Source: an uncultured Chloracidobacterium sp. (lineage in GTDB: Bacteria > Acidobacteriota > Blastocatellia > Pyrinomonadales > Pyrinomonadaceae). Taken from it: 59,148 nucleotides of DNA. The DNA lies in NCBI GenBank assembly GCA_937941715.1, contig CALDGX010000066.1, positions 1-59,148 of the forward strand, read 5' to 3'. Both the position numbers and the translations under genes were made by a program. This document shows, piece by piece, positions 1 through 8,145 of this stretch. How positions within the stretch are numbered: position 1 is the stretch's first letter; each line of letters starts with the position of its first letter. The notes under the pieces were generated by a model. It saw only the letters and a list, made by a program, of their open reading frames with translations, searched no databases and was not told the DNA's origin.

Positions 1-1341
1 GTCGTTGCCGTGACGGGCTTTGAAACGACCGAAGAAAAACTGACCGAGGAGCACTCTGTCGGCCGTGTGCAGCCCCATTTTGTTGCTGTTGCCGACACAC
101 ACGCATGGAATTATCAGGCGGTCAGTTTTGCCGAACGAAAGCTCGGTGAGTTTGTTACCGAGATCTACGATAGTGAACCGTCGCTGGAGAAAATTGACAA
201 ACACGGCGGAAAATACTTTACCTGGACCGCCAAAGATGGCCGTAAAGCCTACGCTCTCGTCATCGACAGCGTCATCTACTTTGGCAACGACGAATGGGCG
301 ATTGACAAATGCCTCGCCGTCCGCCGCGGCGAAACCGACAGCGTGCTGAAGAGCGGCAAGGTCCCGCCCGCAGATCCCGCGACACTTGCGTCCGGATACG
401 TCTCGACGGACGGCATTGCACAGCTGGCGGCTCTCGCAGGGTTGGAGTATGCAACCCGTTCCAGCGAGGACGAAGAGGTCCAGTCAGCTGTCGCGGGGCT
501 GCTGCCTCAGCTCATCCGCGGTGTCATCACCGACATTCGCTGGAGGGCGTCCAGCACGGAAAAGGGCTACGAGGACAGCCTCTCGTTCGGTCTGAGCCCT
601 GACGATGCGACTGTTTTCAACGAGACGCTCGCACCGACATCAAAAGTGGACTCCGGCCTTTTCGGATATGTGCCGGCCGCGTCGCCGTCCGTGACACTCT
701 ACGATCTGGCAAAGCCGAACGTCGCCTGGCGTGGTTTGCTATTAACGCTCAGCTCAAAGGTCGATCCGCTCGGAGCAAGAGTTATCGGCGAATTTGCCAA
801 TGCGTTTGCCGAGCCTTACGCAATTCGCGACGCCGAAATGTTTCTTTCCGGCGTCGGGTCAAACATCATTTCTGTCCGCTCCGATACCGAGGGTGAACGG
901 CCGGCATTGATCGCCACGGTCACAAATTCACAGGCCGTTCGCGGGGCACTCTCAACTGATCTGAAACCGGACAAGGCCGCGTCTGACGCTTTCGGGCTTG
1001 AGACCCTGAAAAGCGAAGATTCGATGGCCGTTTTCGCCGGCAGCGTCGTGGTGATCGGCGATATCGACGCGGTTACCGCTTGTATAAGATCGAGATCCGA
1101 AGCCTCGGGCATGGGATTAGCCGGCCTTTTCCGCCCCGGAAATACGGCTGTTACCTATACGGCCGAGAGTGAACAAGCGGCCGGCATAGTCCAAATGCTG
1201 TCTGCGGCGAAGTCCGACGAGATGGCCGTAAAGACATTCATAACGACTGAAACCCGTTTTAACAAGAACGGTATAGAGCGAAAGACAACTTCCGATTTCG
1301 GCTTGATCGGCTCGATCATTGCTCAATTGGCCCAGGATTGA
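1..1341 (+). CDS. Exported protein of unknown function, 5'-truncated
   Basis: The reading frame is already open at base 1, so the true start lies outside the window; the GTG at 10 is only the first internal start-like codon. About 446 residues are visible. The protein has no recognisable enzyme motif. It has alternating hydrophobic strands and long polar stretches, and it resembles the large DUF3352-like class of exported bacterial proteins in general texture only (weak). No membrane segment is visible in the part present; a signal peptide, if any, would be upstream. The gene ends 16 bases before an imperfect palindromic repeat. Function unknown. Confidence 0.7.
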   Translation, partial: VVAVTGFETTEEKLTEEHSVGRVQPHFVAVADTHAWNYQAVSFAERKLGEFVTEIYDSEPSLEKIDKHGGKYFTWTAKDGRKAYALVIDSVIYFGNDEWAIDKCLAVRRGETDSVLKSGKVPPADPATLASGYVSTDGIAQLAALAGLEYATRSSEDEEVQSAVAGLLPQLIRGVITDIRWRASSTEKGYEDSLSFGLSPDDATVFNETLAPTSKVDSGLFGYVPAASPSVTLYDLAKPNVAWRGLLLTLSSKVDPLGARVIGEFANAFAEPYAIRDAEMFLSGVGSNIISVRSDTEGERPALIATVTNSQAVRGALSTDLKPDKAASDAFGLETLKSEDSMAVFAGSVVVIGDIDAVTACIRSRSEASGMGLAGLFRPGNTAVTYTAESEQAAGIVQMLSAAKSDEMAVKTFITTETRFNKNGIERKTTSDFGLIGSIIAQLAQD

Positions 1342-1357
1342 TCTCGTTGCGACGAAC

Positions 1358-1446
1358 TTTTAGCCGCAGATGACGCGGATTAAGCAGTTAAAGAGAATCT
1401 GAACCTTTTTTCTTATCCGTCTAATCAGCGTCATCTGCGGTAAAAA
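1358..1446. repeat. Imperfect intergenic palindrome (ccgcagatgacgc type)
   Basis: The left arm at 1358-1382 reads ttttagccgcagatgacgcg and on; the right arm at 1422-1446 is its reverse complement with two mismatches. About 39 bases separate the arms. It lies between a plus-strand gene end and the end of a minus-strand gene, so a transcript from either side could fold it into a long hairpin. A related element sits at 37670-37774. Its recurrence suggests a dispersed intergenic repeat family rather than a gene-specific signal. Confidence 0.7.
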
Positions 1447-1466
1447 TCTTCCGTTGCGTCTATGCG

Positions 1467-2195
1467 TTATTTTTTCTTTGCTTCTTTCTTCAGCCGCCTC
1501 ACATTTCGTTCGATCCACGTTTCGGCTTGCTCGTAGTACGCGAACTTTCGCTCGTCCCGCCGAAAAGCCGCAGTGTGATTGTAGCGGCGGCCGTTGACGT
1601 GCTTGGTCGGGTGGTGGATGTGCAGCATTTCATGAAACATCACATATTCGACGACGTATCGCGGCACCAACGGGGAATCGAGCGACTTGCTGATGGTTAT
1701 ATGGCCGTGGGCCGCATCATGATGACCGAGAATGCGATATGTCTTGCGGGCCGACCACGTCAGTACCGGTTTCGGGATGGCATCGGCAAAATACTTTCGA
1801 TTAAGAGCGTCGAACATCTCTTCGAGGTCGTAAACCGAACCCTTTGATGTAGTTACGACCTTTCGGCCGCGTGTGCGTTTGCTCTCGGCGGCCCTCAATC
1901 TGACTGTTTCCGACTTTGAGAACGCCGAATATACCTCGCGGGCCCCGGCAGGTATCTTTTTACGCAGGAGTTTGCCGACCAGAATGTAGGCAAGCCCCTT
2001 ATGGCATGGCCGCGGCATATCGCGGCAGATCTCGCCGATCTTGACCAGTATCTTGCCGTCGCGGATCCTGATCGTATGATTGATCCCGACGTACGGATAA
2101 AAGGTCACCGCGATCGCCGGCACGGGCCGTTTGGGGTCGTACCAGCGGAATGCTTCCTCGTATATCTCGCGGAGTTCGTCGGTTATTTGCGTCAC
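1467..2195 (-). CDS. SprT-like zinc metalloprotease domain protein
   Basis: A 242-residue protein with the zinc-binding HExxH motif at about H188-E189-M-L-H192 and a downstream histidine, in the setting typical of SprT-like domains: a core beginning around residue 125 (FDALNRKYF), a mid-domain strand with TWSARK, then the FHEMLHIHHP helix and a basic C-terminal tail rich in Lys. The N-terminal ~110 residues are not recognised. No signal peptide is visible, so it is probably cytoplasmic. The start is GTG at 2195: an in-frame stop lies 18 bases upstream with no ATG between. SprT-like proteases act on protein-DNA crosslinks in eukaryotes; the role of bacterial members is not settled, so none is assigned. 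Confidence 0.8.
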   Translation of the reverse strand: MTQITDELREIYEEAFRWYDPKRPVPAIAVTFYPYVGINHTIRIRDGKILVKIGEICRDMPRPCHKGLAYILVGKLLRKKIPAGAREVYSAFSKSETVRLRAAESKRTRGRKVVTTSKGSVYDLEEMFDALNRKYFADAIPKPVLTWSARKTYRILGHHDAAHGHITISKSLDSPLVPRYVVEYVMFHEMLHIHHPTKHVNGRRYNHTAAFRRDERKFAYYEQAETWIERNVRRLKKEAKKK

Positions 2196-2226
2196 AAAGA
2201 TGTTTGTCGTGGTTTAACGAAAATTC

Positions 2227-2255
2227 TTGACAATTTGGGGCAGAAAATGTAATCC
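2227..2255 (+). promoter_or_regulatory. Possible sigma-70 type promoter of hrcA
   Basis: TTGACA at 2227-2232 matches the -35 consensus exactly. A -10 is less clear: TAATCC at 2250-2255 with a 17-base spacer and an upstream TG, or TGTAAT at 2248-2253 with 15. It lies about 60 bases upstream of the hrcA start. Weak because the -10 is poor. Confidence 0.35.
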
Positions 2256-2270
2256 TTTCTATGGGAACAG

Positions 2271-2292
2271 CATACCGTCATCAAACGGTATG
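2271..2292 (+). promoter_or_regulatory. Perfect inverted repeat in the hrcA leader
   Basis: CATACCGT at 2271-2278 and ACGGTATG at 2285-2292 form a perfect 8-base inverted repeat with a 6-base loop, just downstream of the possible promoter. It is not the canonical CIRCE operator (TTAGCACTC-N9-GAGTGCTAA), which I do not find upstream of hrcA, grpE, dnaK or dnaJ. It could be a lineage-specific operator or an mRNA hairpin. Confidence 0.45.
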
Positions 2293-2315
2293 TTTCAAAC
2301 CCGCCCTGAAAGAGG

Positions 2316-3449
2316 ATGTCTGTCCTGCAAAATCCCCAAGGAAACGAGAAAAACCAGGCTTTTCCCGATTCCCGCGGGCAGATCATCCTATCAGCCATAA
2401 TCAACGAACATTTCGTCACGGGCGAACCGGTCGGGTCAAAGACACTCGCCGAAAAATTTGCCAATGCTTCGGGTTTGAGCTCGGCAACTATCCGCAACGT
2501 GATGGGCGACCTTGAGGAATTGGGCATGCTTGAGCAGCCGCACACTTCCGCCGGACGCGTTCCCACTGATAAAGGCTATCGGTTTTACGTTGACAATCTG
2601 CTGGGTGTCCTGAGCATCTCAAACGATGACCTTTTCCGTATCGGCGAAGGTTACGGTTTGAACCCCCAGGATTTGGGCGATCTTTCGGATACGCCTGACC
2701 GGTTGATGGAACGTACCTCCCAATTGCTCTCTGCTCTTTCAAATAATGTCGGCATCGTGGTCTCGCCCTCTTTGGCGAGTGATCGCCTGCAGCATATCGA
2801 GTTTGTCAATCTTTCCGACAACCGCATTCTCGTAGTACTGGTCTCGGCGCCCAATATTGTCCATAACAAGATAATAAGGCTCAATGTTTCCTTTACCCGC
2901 GAGGAACTCGAGCGTACGGCCAACTACCTTAACGCCGAATTTGCCGGAAAAAGCCTTGCCGAGATCCGTGCCGAAATACTGGCGCTGATGCACGAAGAAA
3001 AGGCCCTGTTCGACAAACTGCTCCAAACAGCCGTTATCCTCTGCTCCGAGAGCATCGAGCGGGACGACAGCCGGCTGGGCGAAGTTTTCGTGGACGGTAC
3101 GTCGAATATCTTGTCAAAGAGCGACTTTGCCGACCTCGAAAGGCTGCGGGAATTACTCAGGACCATCGGCGAAAAGTCCCGTTTGATGCAAATACTGACC
3201 GAATGCATCGAACGCGACAGTGCTGCCAAAGGAGACGTTCAAGTCTTTATCGGCAGCGAAAACCGAACGCCCTCATTCCAAAACTGTACGCTGATATCGG
3301 CCCCGTACCGAATCGGCAACAGTTCCGCGATCGGCACGTTGAGTGTACTCGGGCCCACCCGCATTGAGTACGCACGAATGATCTCGATAGTGTCATATGT
3401 CGCTCGTACGCTCGAAAAGATGATGTCCGCGGACATCAGGCAAAACTAG
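2316..3449 (+). CDS. hrcA: Heat-inducible transcription repressor HrcA
   Basis: HrcA represses class I heat-shock genes and depends on GroEL for folding in the systems studied. The 377-residue protein has the N-terminal winged helix (about residues 20-95, with TGEPVGSKTLAEKF, SSATIRNVMGDLEELG and the wing HTSAGRVPTDKGYRFYVD), followed by the GAF-like dimerisation and inserted domains; C-terminal motifs include IGSEN and GTLSVLGPTRIEY. It is slightly longer than the usual ~345 residues because of about 18 extra N-terminal residues. The ATG at 2316 directly abuts a GAGG, so the true start could differ. First gene of hrcA-grpE-dnaK, 22 bases before grpE. Confidence 0.95.
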   Translation: MSVLQNPQGNEKNQAFPDSRGQIILSAIINEHFVTGEPVGSKTLAEKFANASGLSSATIRNVMGDLEELGMLEQPHTSAGRVPTDKGYRFYVDNLLGVLSISNDDLFRIGEGYGLNPQDLGDLSDTPDRLMERTSQLLSALSNNVGIVVSPSLASDRLQHIEFVNLSDNRILVVLVSAPNIVHNKIIRLNVSFTREELERTANYLNAEFAGKSLAEIRAEILALMHEEKALFDKLLQTAVILCSESIERDDSRLGEVFVDGTSNILSKSDFADLERLRELLRTIGEKSRLMQILTECIERDSAAKGDVQVFIGSENRTPSFQNCTLISAPYRIGNSSAIGTLSVLGPTRIEYARMISIVSYVARTLEKMMSADIRQN

Positions 3450-3471
3450 GCCGGCGTACGGCATTAACAAA

Positions 3472-4383
3472 ATGAACCTTGACGAAAACATGGACCAGCC
3501 CCTGGATCCGACGGAAATGATCGACGCTGACGAGACCTCGTCGGTCGATGATTTCATACGTGAGCTCGAGGCCAAGGAAAAAGATCTGCATATCACCTCA
3601 GATATGACGATCGAGATCGAGGATGCCGATTTTGAGATCTCGGCCGTGCCTGATTTTGTCCAAAGTGAACTTTCGATCAAACCGCTCTCGGCGGCGCCGG
3701 CCGATGCCCCGACCGCGTCCCCCGCGACCAAGGCCCGCAATCTCGAACTCGAAAACGAGATCGCGGCGCTCAAGGTCCGCATAATGGAACTCAAGGCCGA
3801 GCGGAGCGACATACAGGATAAGAGCGACCGGCGGCTCAAGGATTTTGAAAATTTCAAATATCGAATGGATCGCGAACGCCGGGGTGCCTTTATCGATCAG
3901 ATCGGCAACCTGGCCGGCCAGATGCTGCCCGTGCTCGATAATATCCACCGGGCTATCGACGCGGCCGACGAGATCGGCGGCGAACGCAGCCGCGATTTCC
4001 AACAGTTCTTTGACGGCATCGTGCTCGTCAACCAACAGCTCAACGACATTTTTGCCGGTATGGGCGTCACGCCTATCTCGACGGTCGGTGAGCCGTTCGA
4101 CCCCAATTTTCACGAGGCGGTCGCCACCGAGGTGCGGCCCGAGATGCCGGCCAACACCGTTACCGAAGAGTTGCTGCGAGGCTACCGCATCGGCAACAAG
4201 GTGATCCGTCACTCGATGGTCAAGGTCAACATGCTTCCGGTACAGCCCGCACAGACGGCGCCGCCGTCACGATCGATATCGACCCCATCCGACGATTTCG
4301 ACAATACGCCCGAACTCACACTCGACGACCTTCCCGCGCCTCCCGCATCGGATGCGGCATCCGAACAGGCCGATGAGGCCTAG
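3472..4383 (+). CDS. grpE: Nucleotide exchange factor GrpE (extended)
   Basis: GrpE releases ADP from DnaK. At 303 residues it is about 100 longer than usual. An acidic, low-complexity N-terminus (about 1-90) precedes a coiled coil (about 95-125), the core helices (RRLKDFENFKYRMDRER, then QMLPVLDNIHRAID) and the beta-wing (GEPFDPNFHEAVATEV and the conserved GYRIGNKVIRHSMVKVN). After the wing comes a Pro/Asp/Glu-rich tail of about 50 residues. The extensions look disordered. It is followed by dnaK after 41 bases. The start ATG at 3472 has no clear ribosome-binding site; a Met seven codons in (about 3490) is an alternative. Confidence 0.95.
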   Translation: MNLDENMDQPLDPTEMIDADETSSVDDFIRELEAKEKDLHITSDMTIEIEDADFEISAVPDFVQSELSIKPLSAAPADAPTASPATKARNLELENEIAALKVRIMELKAERSDIQDKSDRRLKDFENFKYRMDRERRGAFIDQIGNLAGQMLPVLDNIHRAIDAADEIGGERSRDFQQFFDGIVLVNQQLNDIFAGMGVTPISTVGEPFDPNFHEAVATEVRPEMPANTVTEELLRGYRIGNKVIRHSMVKVNMLPVQPAQTAPPSRSISTPSDDFDNTPELTLDDLPAPPASDAASEQADEA

Positions 4384-4424
4384 ACCCATACCTCACTTAG
4401 ATCTCAACTGAGGAAAAAATAGTT

Positions 4425-6230
4425 ATGAGCAAAGTCATTGGCATCGATCTCGGCACTACGAACTGCTGCGTTTCTGTTCTCGAAGGCGGCACCGTCCAGA
4501 TCATTTCAAACAAAGAGGGCGGCCGCACAACGCCGTCGGTCGTCGGTTTTACCGATAAAGACGAGAGGCTGGTCGGCCAGATCGCCAAGCGTCAGGCCGT
4601 GACCAACTCGGCAAACACGCTCTATGCCGTCAAGCGGCTGATCGGACGCAAGTTCGACGCCCCCGAGGTCGAAAAGATGCGTGCGACCGTCCCGTTCGAG
4701 ATCGTCAAGGCGCCCAACGGCGATGCCCATATCCGTGTTCTCGACCGCATCTACAGTCCGCCCGAGATCTCGGCGATCGTGCTCCAGCGGCTCAAACTGG
4801 CCGCCGAAGAATTTCTCGGCGATAAGATCAGTGAAGCGATCATCACCGTTCCCGCGTATTTTGACGACATGCAGCGTCAGGCGACACGCGACGCCGGCAA
4901 GATCGCCGGCCTCGAGGTCGAGCGCATCATCAACGAGCCGACGGCCGCCGCACTTGCCTACGGATTCGGCAAGAGCAAGACCGAAAAGGTCGCCGTCTAT
5001 GACCTCGGCGGCGGTACGTTCGATATCTCGATCATGGAGATAAACGACGGCGTTTTCGAGGTGCTCTCAACGTCGGGCAACACGTTCCTCGGCGGCGAGG
5101 ATTTTGACGAACGCATCATCTCGTGGCTGGTCGAGGGCTTTGAGAAAGAGAACGGCATCGACCTCAAGAACGACCGCCTCGCACTCCAGCGCCTTAAGGA
5201 AGCAGCCGAGCGTGCCAAGTGCGAACTTTCGAGCGTATCCGAGACCAACATCAGCCTTCCGTTCATCGCGGCCGACTCGACCGGCCCCAAACATATCAAT
5301 TCGACGCTGACGCGTGCCATTTTCGAAAGCCTCGTGGCCGATCTGGTCGAGGCGTCGGTCGAACCGTGCCAAAAGGCACTATGGGACGCCAAGCTCCAGC
5401 CCTCGGACATCGACAAGGTGATACTCGTCGGCGGTCAGACGCGTTCGCCGATCATCGCCCGCACGGTGACCGAAGTCTTTGGCAAAGAGCCGTCGTCGGA
5501 GATCAATCCGGACGAGGTCGTGGCGATGGGAGCCGCGATCCAGGGCGGCGTGCTGACCGGCGAGGTCAAGGATATCGTCCTGCTTGACGTACTGCCGCTG
5601 AGCCTCGGGCTCGAGACCCGCGGCGGACTGTACGTAAAGCTGATCCCGCGCAACTCGACCATTCCGCTCAAAAATACGATGACCTTTACTACCGTCGTCG
5701 ACAATCAGCAGTCGGTCGAGATCCACATTCTGCAGGGCGAACGCGAGATCGCGTCAGCCAATCGCAGCCTTGCCAAATTCGAACTGGTCGGCATCCCGCC
5801 GGCACCGCGCGGAGTGCCGCAGGTCGACGTTTCGTTCGAGATCGACGCAAACGGCATCGTCAGCGTTTCGGCCAAGGACAAGATGACCGGGCTCGAGCAG
5901 GCACTGCAGATCACACCGTCGTCCGGACTCTCGCCCGACGAGATCGAACGCCTCATCATCGAGGCCGAGACCTCGATCGACCGCGACCGCGAGGAACGCG
6001 AACTGATCAACGAACGAAACCGGCTCGATTCGCTGATCCGCAACGCCCGCCGCGCAATGATGGAGATCGGCAAATCGTTTGAGTTGGCCGAGCAGCAGTC
6101 GATCAACGGTGTTCTGTCCGAAGCCGACGAAATGCTCAAATCGCAAAGCATCTCCGAGATCCGCGAGCAGATGGCAAAGGTCGAGGCGGCCGCCAACCGC
6201 ATTACCGCGGCGATGCTGACGATGGCGTAA
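4425..6230 (+). CDS. dnaK: Chaperone protein DnaK (Hsp70), short C-terminus
   Basis: ATP-driven Hsp70 chaperone. The 601-residue protein has the ATPase phosphate loops (IGIDLGTTNCC near the start, YDLGGGTFDISI, and GGQTRSP), then the interdomain linker and beta-sandwich substrate domain (LLDVLPLSLGLETRGG; most homologues have DVTPLSLG) and a helical lid. It stops at about 601 residues, without the disordered ~35-residue tail and EEVD/EEK-like end seen in many 630-640-residue DnaKs. GAGGA about ten bases before the ATG is a plausible ribosome-binding site. Third gene of the heat-shock operon and followed by a terminator; dnaJ is 5.2 kb further on. Confidence 0.97.
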   Translation: MSKVIGIDLGTTNCCVSVLEGGTVQIISNKEGGRTTPSVVGFTDKDERLVGQIAKRQAVTNSANTLYAVKRLIGRKFDAPEVEKMRATVPFEIVKAPNGDAHIRVLDRIYSPPEISAIVLQRLKLAAEEFLGDKISEAIITVPAYFDDMQRQATRDAGKIAGLEVERIINEPTAAALAYGFGKSKTEKVAVYDLGGGTFDISIMEINDGVFEVLSTSGNTFLGGEDFDERIISWLVEGFEKENGIDLKNDRLALQRLKEAAERAKCELSSVSETNISLPFIAADSTGPKHINSTLTRAIFESLVADLVEASVEPCQKALWDAKLQPSDIDKVILVGGQTRSPIIARTVTEVFGKEPSSEINPDEVVAMGAAIQGGVLTGEVKDIVLLDVLPLSLGLETRGGLYVKLIPRNSTIPLKNTMTFTTVVDNQQSVEIHILQGEREIASANRSLAKFELVGIPPAPRGVPQVDVSFEIDANGIVSVSAKDKMTGLEQALQITPSSGLSPDEIERLIIEAETSIDRDREERELINERNRLDSLIRNARRAMMEIGKSFELAEQQSINGVLSEADEMLKSQSISEIREQMAKVEAAANRITAAMLTMA

Positions 6231-6258
6231 ATGCCGGTTCAAATCCTAAAACCTCCAC

Positions 6259-6287
6259 GGCCGCGAGCGTCATGCCCGCGGCCTTTT
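6259..6287 (+). terminator. Rho-independent terminator after dnaK
   Basis: GGCCGCG at 6259-6265 pairs with CGCGGCC at 6277-6283, followed by TTTT at 6284-6287, 28 bases after the dnaK stop. It closes the hrcA-grpE-dnaK operon. Confidence 0.75.
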
Positions 6288-6323
6288 CAAGTTCTCGATA
6301 TGACAATTCTTTCGCCGCAGGGC

Positions 6324-6352
6324 GTTTCAAATTCACCGCTCTAATTTGAAAC
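6324..6352. repeat. Perfect GTTTCAAATT-N9-AATTTGAAAC inverted repeat
   Basis: A 10-base perfect inverted repeat with a 9-base spacer lies just past the dnaK terminator. GTTTCAAA recurs at 6415 and 6483 (the latter as TTTCA-N5-TGAAA, 6484-6498) and at 2292-2299 before hrcA. The 9-base spacing recalls the CIRCE operator geometry, but the sequence does not match it. No coding region is visible from 6288 to 7022. Confidence 0.55.
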
Positions 6353-6669
6353 AAACGGCTGGCACGTTTTGTGTCGCTAAGCCCTGTGGGTGCAGTAGTT
6401 TACGGGCAGTTATTGTTTCAAAATAGTTTCACAATTAGGAACAGGTTAAGTCCTTTATTTAGTGACTTTAACCCCCGATTTTGTTTCAAATTGTGAAATG
6501 ATGCGACCAACGTTCGATCCCTGATCGGGCAAAATGGCGTAAACCGTCTGTTTAGAGTATTTACACCACCTTGAGCGTTTCAGGTTACCTTTCAGGTGAT
6601 TTCGATGGATCCGGACGTTCTGCTCCGGTAATTCGTTATTCGATATTCCAAATTCAGTAACTAATTTGT

Positions 6670-6750
6670 GTCCTAACTGTCCCGCGTGTCCCGAGTGTCC
6701 CGCATGTCCCGCGTGTCCCGAGTGTCCCGCATGTCCTGACTGTCCCGACA
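6670..6750. repeat. Nine-unit tandem array of a 9-base motif (gtcccgNNt)
   Basis: Nine consecutive 9-base units follow gtcccgcgt / gtcccgagt / gtcccgcat. The three variants repeat in the same order, giving two exact copies of a 27-base higher-order unit at 6679-6732; the outer units are degenerate. Read on the minus strand it would encode Gly/His/Ala/Ser runs, but the open frame there has no ribosome-binding site or other protein-like features, so I treat it as non-coding. Confidence 0.85.
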
Positions 6751-6871
6751 CTCTCGACTAACCGGACTGTCGAGCGCGTTTTATGAATTTTCAAAGAACT
6801 GCGTAGACAAGCGTACCATATATTGTAGAGATATTACAAGATTGCATAAATGCAACATCTGGTTTGCAAAC

Positions 6872-6899
6872 GACTCCCCTATTAGTAACAAGGGGAGTC
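6872..6899 (-). terminator. Perfect 9-bp hairpin downstream of the VWFA-related gene
   Basis: GACTCCCCT at 6872-6880 and AGGGGAGTC at 6891-6899 form a perfect stem with a 10-base loop, 124 bases past the stop of the minus-strand gene at 7023-7982. The following T-run on the minus strand is short, so terminator function is probable rather than clear. The palindrome GTTTGCAAAC lies next to it at 6862-6871. Confidence 0.4.
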
Positions 6900-7022
6900 T
6901 GAAGTTCCCGGGATCAGCATCAATGGTTACCCGAGTGTTGCTCCCGCGTCTTTATTTCTCCGCCGGGCGCCGCGGCCACTACCCGATGCTCGCTCCGGGA
7001 GCGGAATTGTTCCCGATCACCG

Positions 7023-7982
7023 TTAGCGGATCTTATATCCGGGCGTATGCTGCAGGTGGATATCAAAATCCGTTCGAACTTCGATCTTTCTGAAGCCCTT
7101 TTCACTGTTATCGCTTTGATACGTGATCAACCATTGGTATTTTGTCAGATCGTTGAGTTCACGAAAATAAGGGTCAAACGTCACGAAATCCATGCCGGAG
7201 AAAAATGCTGTACCGCCTGTTTCATCGGCGATCCGGTTTAATGAGCTCTGGCCGTAATTGACGGCAAGCCGGTTATAGCTGGTCAAACCGACCGACGGTG
7301 CATACATGGTGAAAATGCTGACATTACGGCGTTGGGCTTCGACAATCGCGCGATCGAGATCGACTGACGACATCGGGCTAGCGTGACGCAGTCCGCCGGT
7401 AGCATCCAGACCATCAGAGATCAGCAGGATCATGTTCCTGCCGGTTGCAGGCTGATCAAAGAGCTTCAGGGCCTCGATCACTTCGATATATGGGTCGTAC
7501 GGGGCGGCCGATTGAGTGCTGAGCAGTATTCGCAGTGAATCGGCAGCTCGGTCCCTATCGGTCGTAAATGCCTGCCTGACCTGTAGTGTCCCGGTGGTAA
7601 TGTACCCGGTCATTACCCGTGTACCTTCCGGAAGTCCGCGGATAAATTTCTTGATCTCCGGAATCTCGAGACTTACCCGGCCTACGAGGTCGTCCTGGAT
7701 CAAAATCGCTATCGTCGGCGGGATTTCGCCTGCTTTTCGGGACGAGATGATCAATTGTTTGCGCTCATTTTCAAATATTTCGAAATCGCTCGTCTCCAGT
7801 TTGTCGGCAATGGAGCGAGTACGATCATTTGTCGGTACTGCTGTCACCAGAACTGACATAGGCTTGTTTTGATTCTTGGATGAATCTTGTGCATACACTA
7901 AAACAGCTGTAAACACTATGCATGCACCGATCAAGGCAATATGACCGGCACGTCGACAGATCTGGATAATATTGGTGTTCAT
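7023..7982 (-). CDS. Exported VWFA-related domain protein
   Basis: A 319-residue protein with an N-terminal signal peptide (hydrophobic stretch at about 12-30 ending VLVYAQ). It follows the pattern of the VWFA-related family that is abundant in Acidobacteria: an N-terminal strand region with DFEIFENERKQ, then a von Willebrand A-like fold (IAILIQDD at the first strand, LLISDGLD in the middle) and a C-terminal ITYQSDN...RKIEVRT segment. The first strand has IQDD rather than the classical DxSxS, so metal binding is uncertain. A strong AAAGGAGT precedes the ATG. It is monocistronic. The role of the family is unknown; a second, longer member is at 53724-55892. Confidence 0.8.
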   Translation of the reverse strand: MNTNIIQICRRAGHIALIGACIVFTAVLVYAQDSSKNQNKPMSVLVTAVPTNDRTRSIADKLETSDFEIFENERKQLIISSRKAGEIPPTIAILIQDDLVGRVSLEIPEIKKFIRGLPEGTRVMTGYITTGTLQVRQAFTTDRDRAADSLRILLSTQSAAPYDPYIEVIEALKLFDQPATGRNMILLISDGLDATGGLRHASPMSSVDLDRAIVEAQRRNVSIFTMYAPSVGLTSYNRLAVNYGQSSLNRIADETGGTAFFSGMDFVTFDPYFRELNDLTKYQWLITYQSDNSEKGFRKIEVRTDFDIHLQHTPGYKIR

Positions 7983-8064
7983 CTTAATACTCCTTTAATC
8001 ACATCGTAAAGGGTTGCCGCTGCAGCCGGTTGCGATCAGCCGGAACTCTTCGACGATCGAAAAG

Positions 8065-8085
8065 CTCCGTCTGAAAAAGACGGAG
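8065..8085 (-). terminator. Hairpin terminator of the RD-repeat protein gene
   Basis: CTCCGTC at 8065-8071 and GACGGAG at 8079-8085 form a perfect 7-bp stem. On the minus strand it is followed by CTTTT, 61 bases beyond the stop of the gene at 8146-8784. Confidence 0.55.
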
Positions 8086-8145
8086 AAACCGGCCTCACGC
8101 ACCAATGCGCGATTATGGCCCGTCTCTCCGTCGCCCGATCAGGAA

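Noticed and set aside
6670..6750. Tandem array considered as a CRISPR or replication origin iteron set
   Set aside because: Units of 9 bases have no spacers; no replication gene or DnaA box cluster is near.
6455..6751. 98-residue minus-strand open frame with Gly/His/Ala/Ser repeats
   Set aside because: The repeat comes from the 9-base tandem array; no ribosome-binding site, and the rest does not look like a protein.
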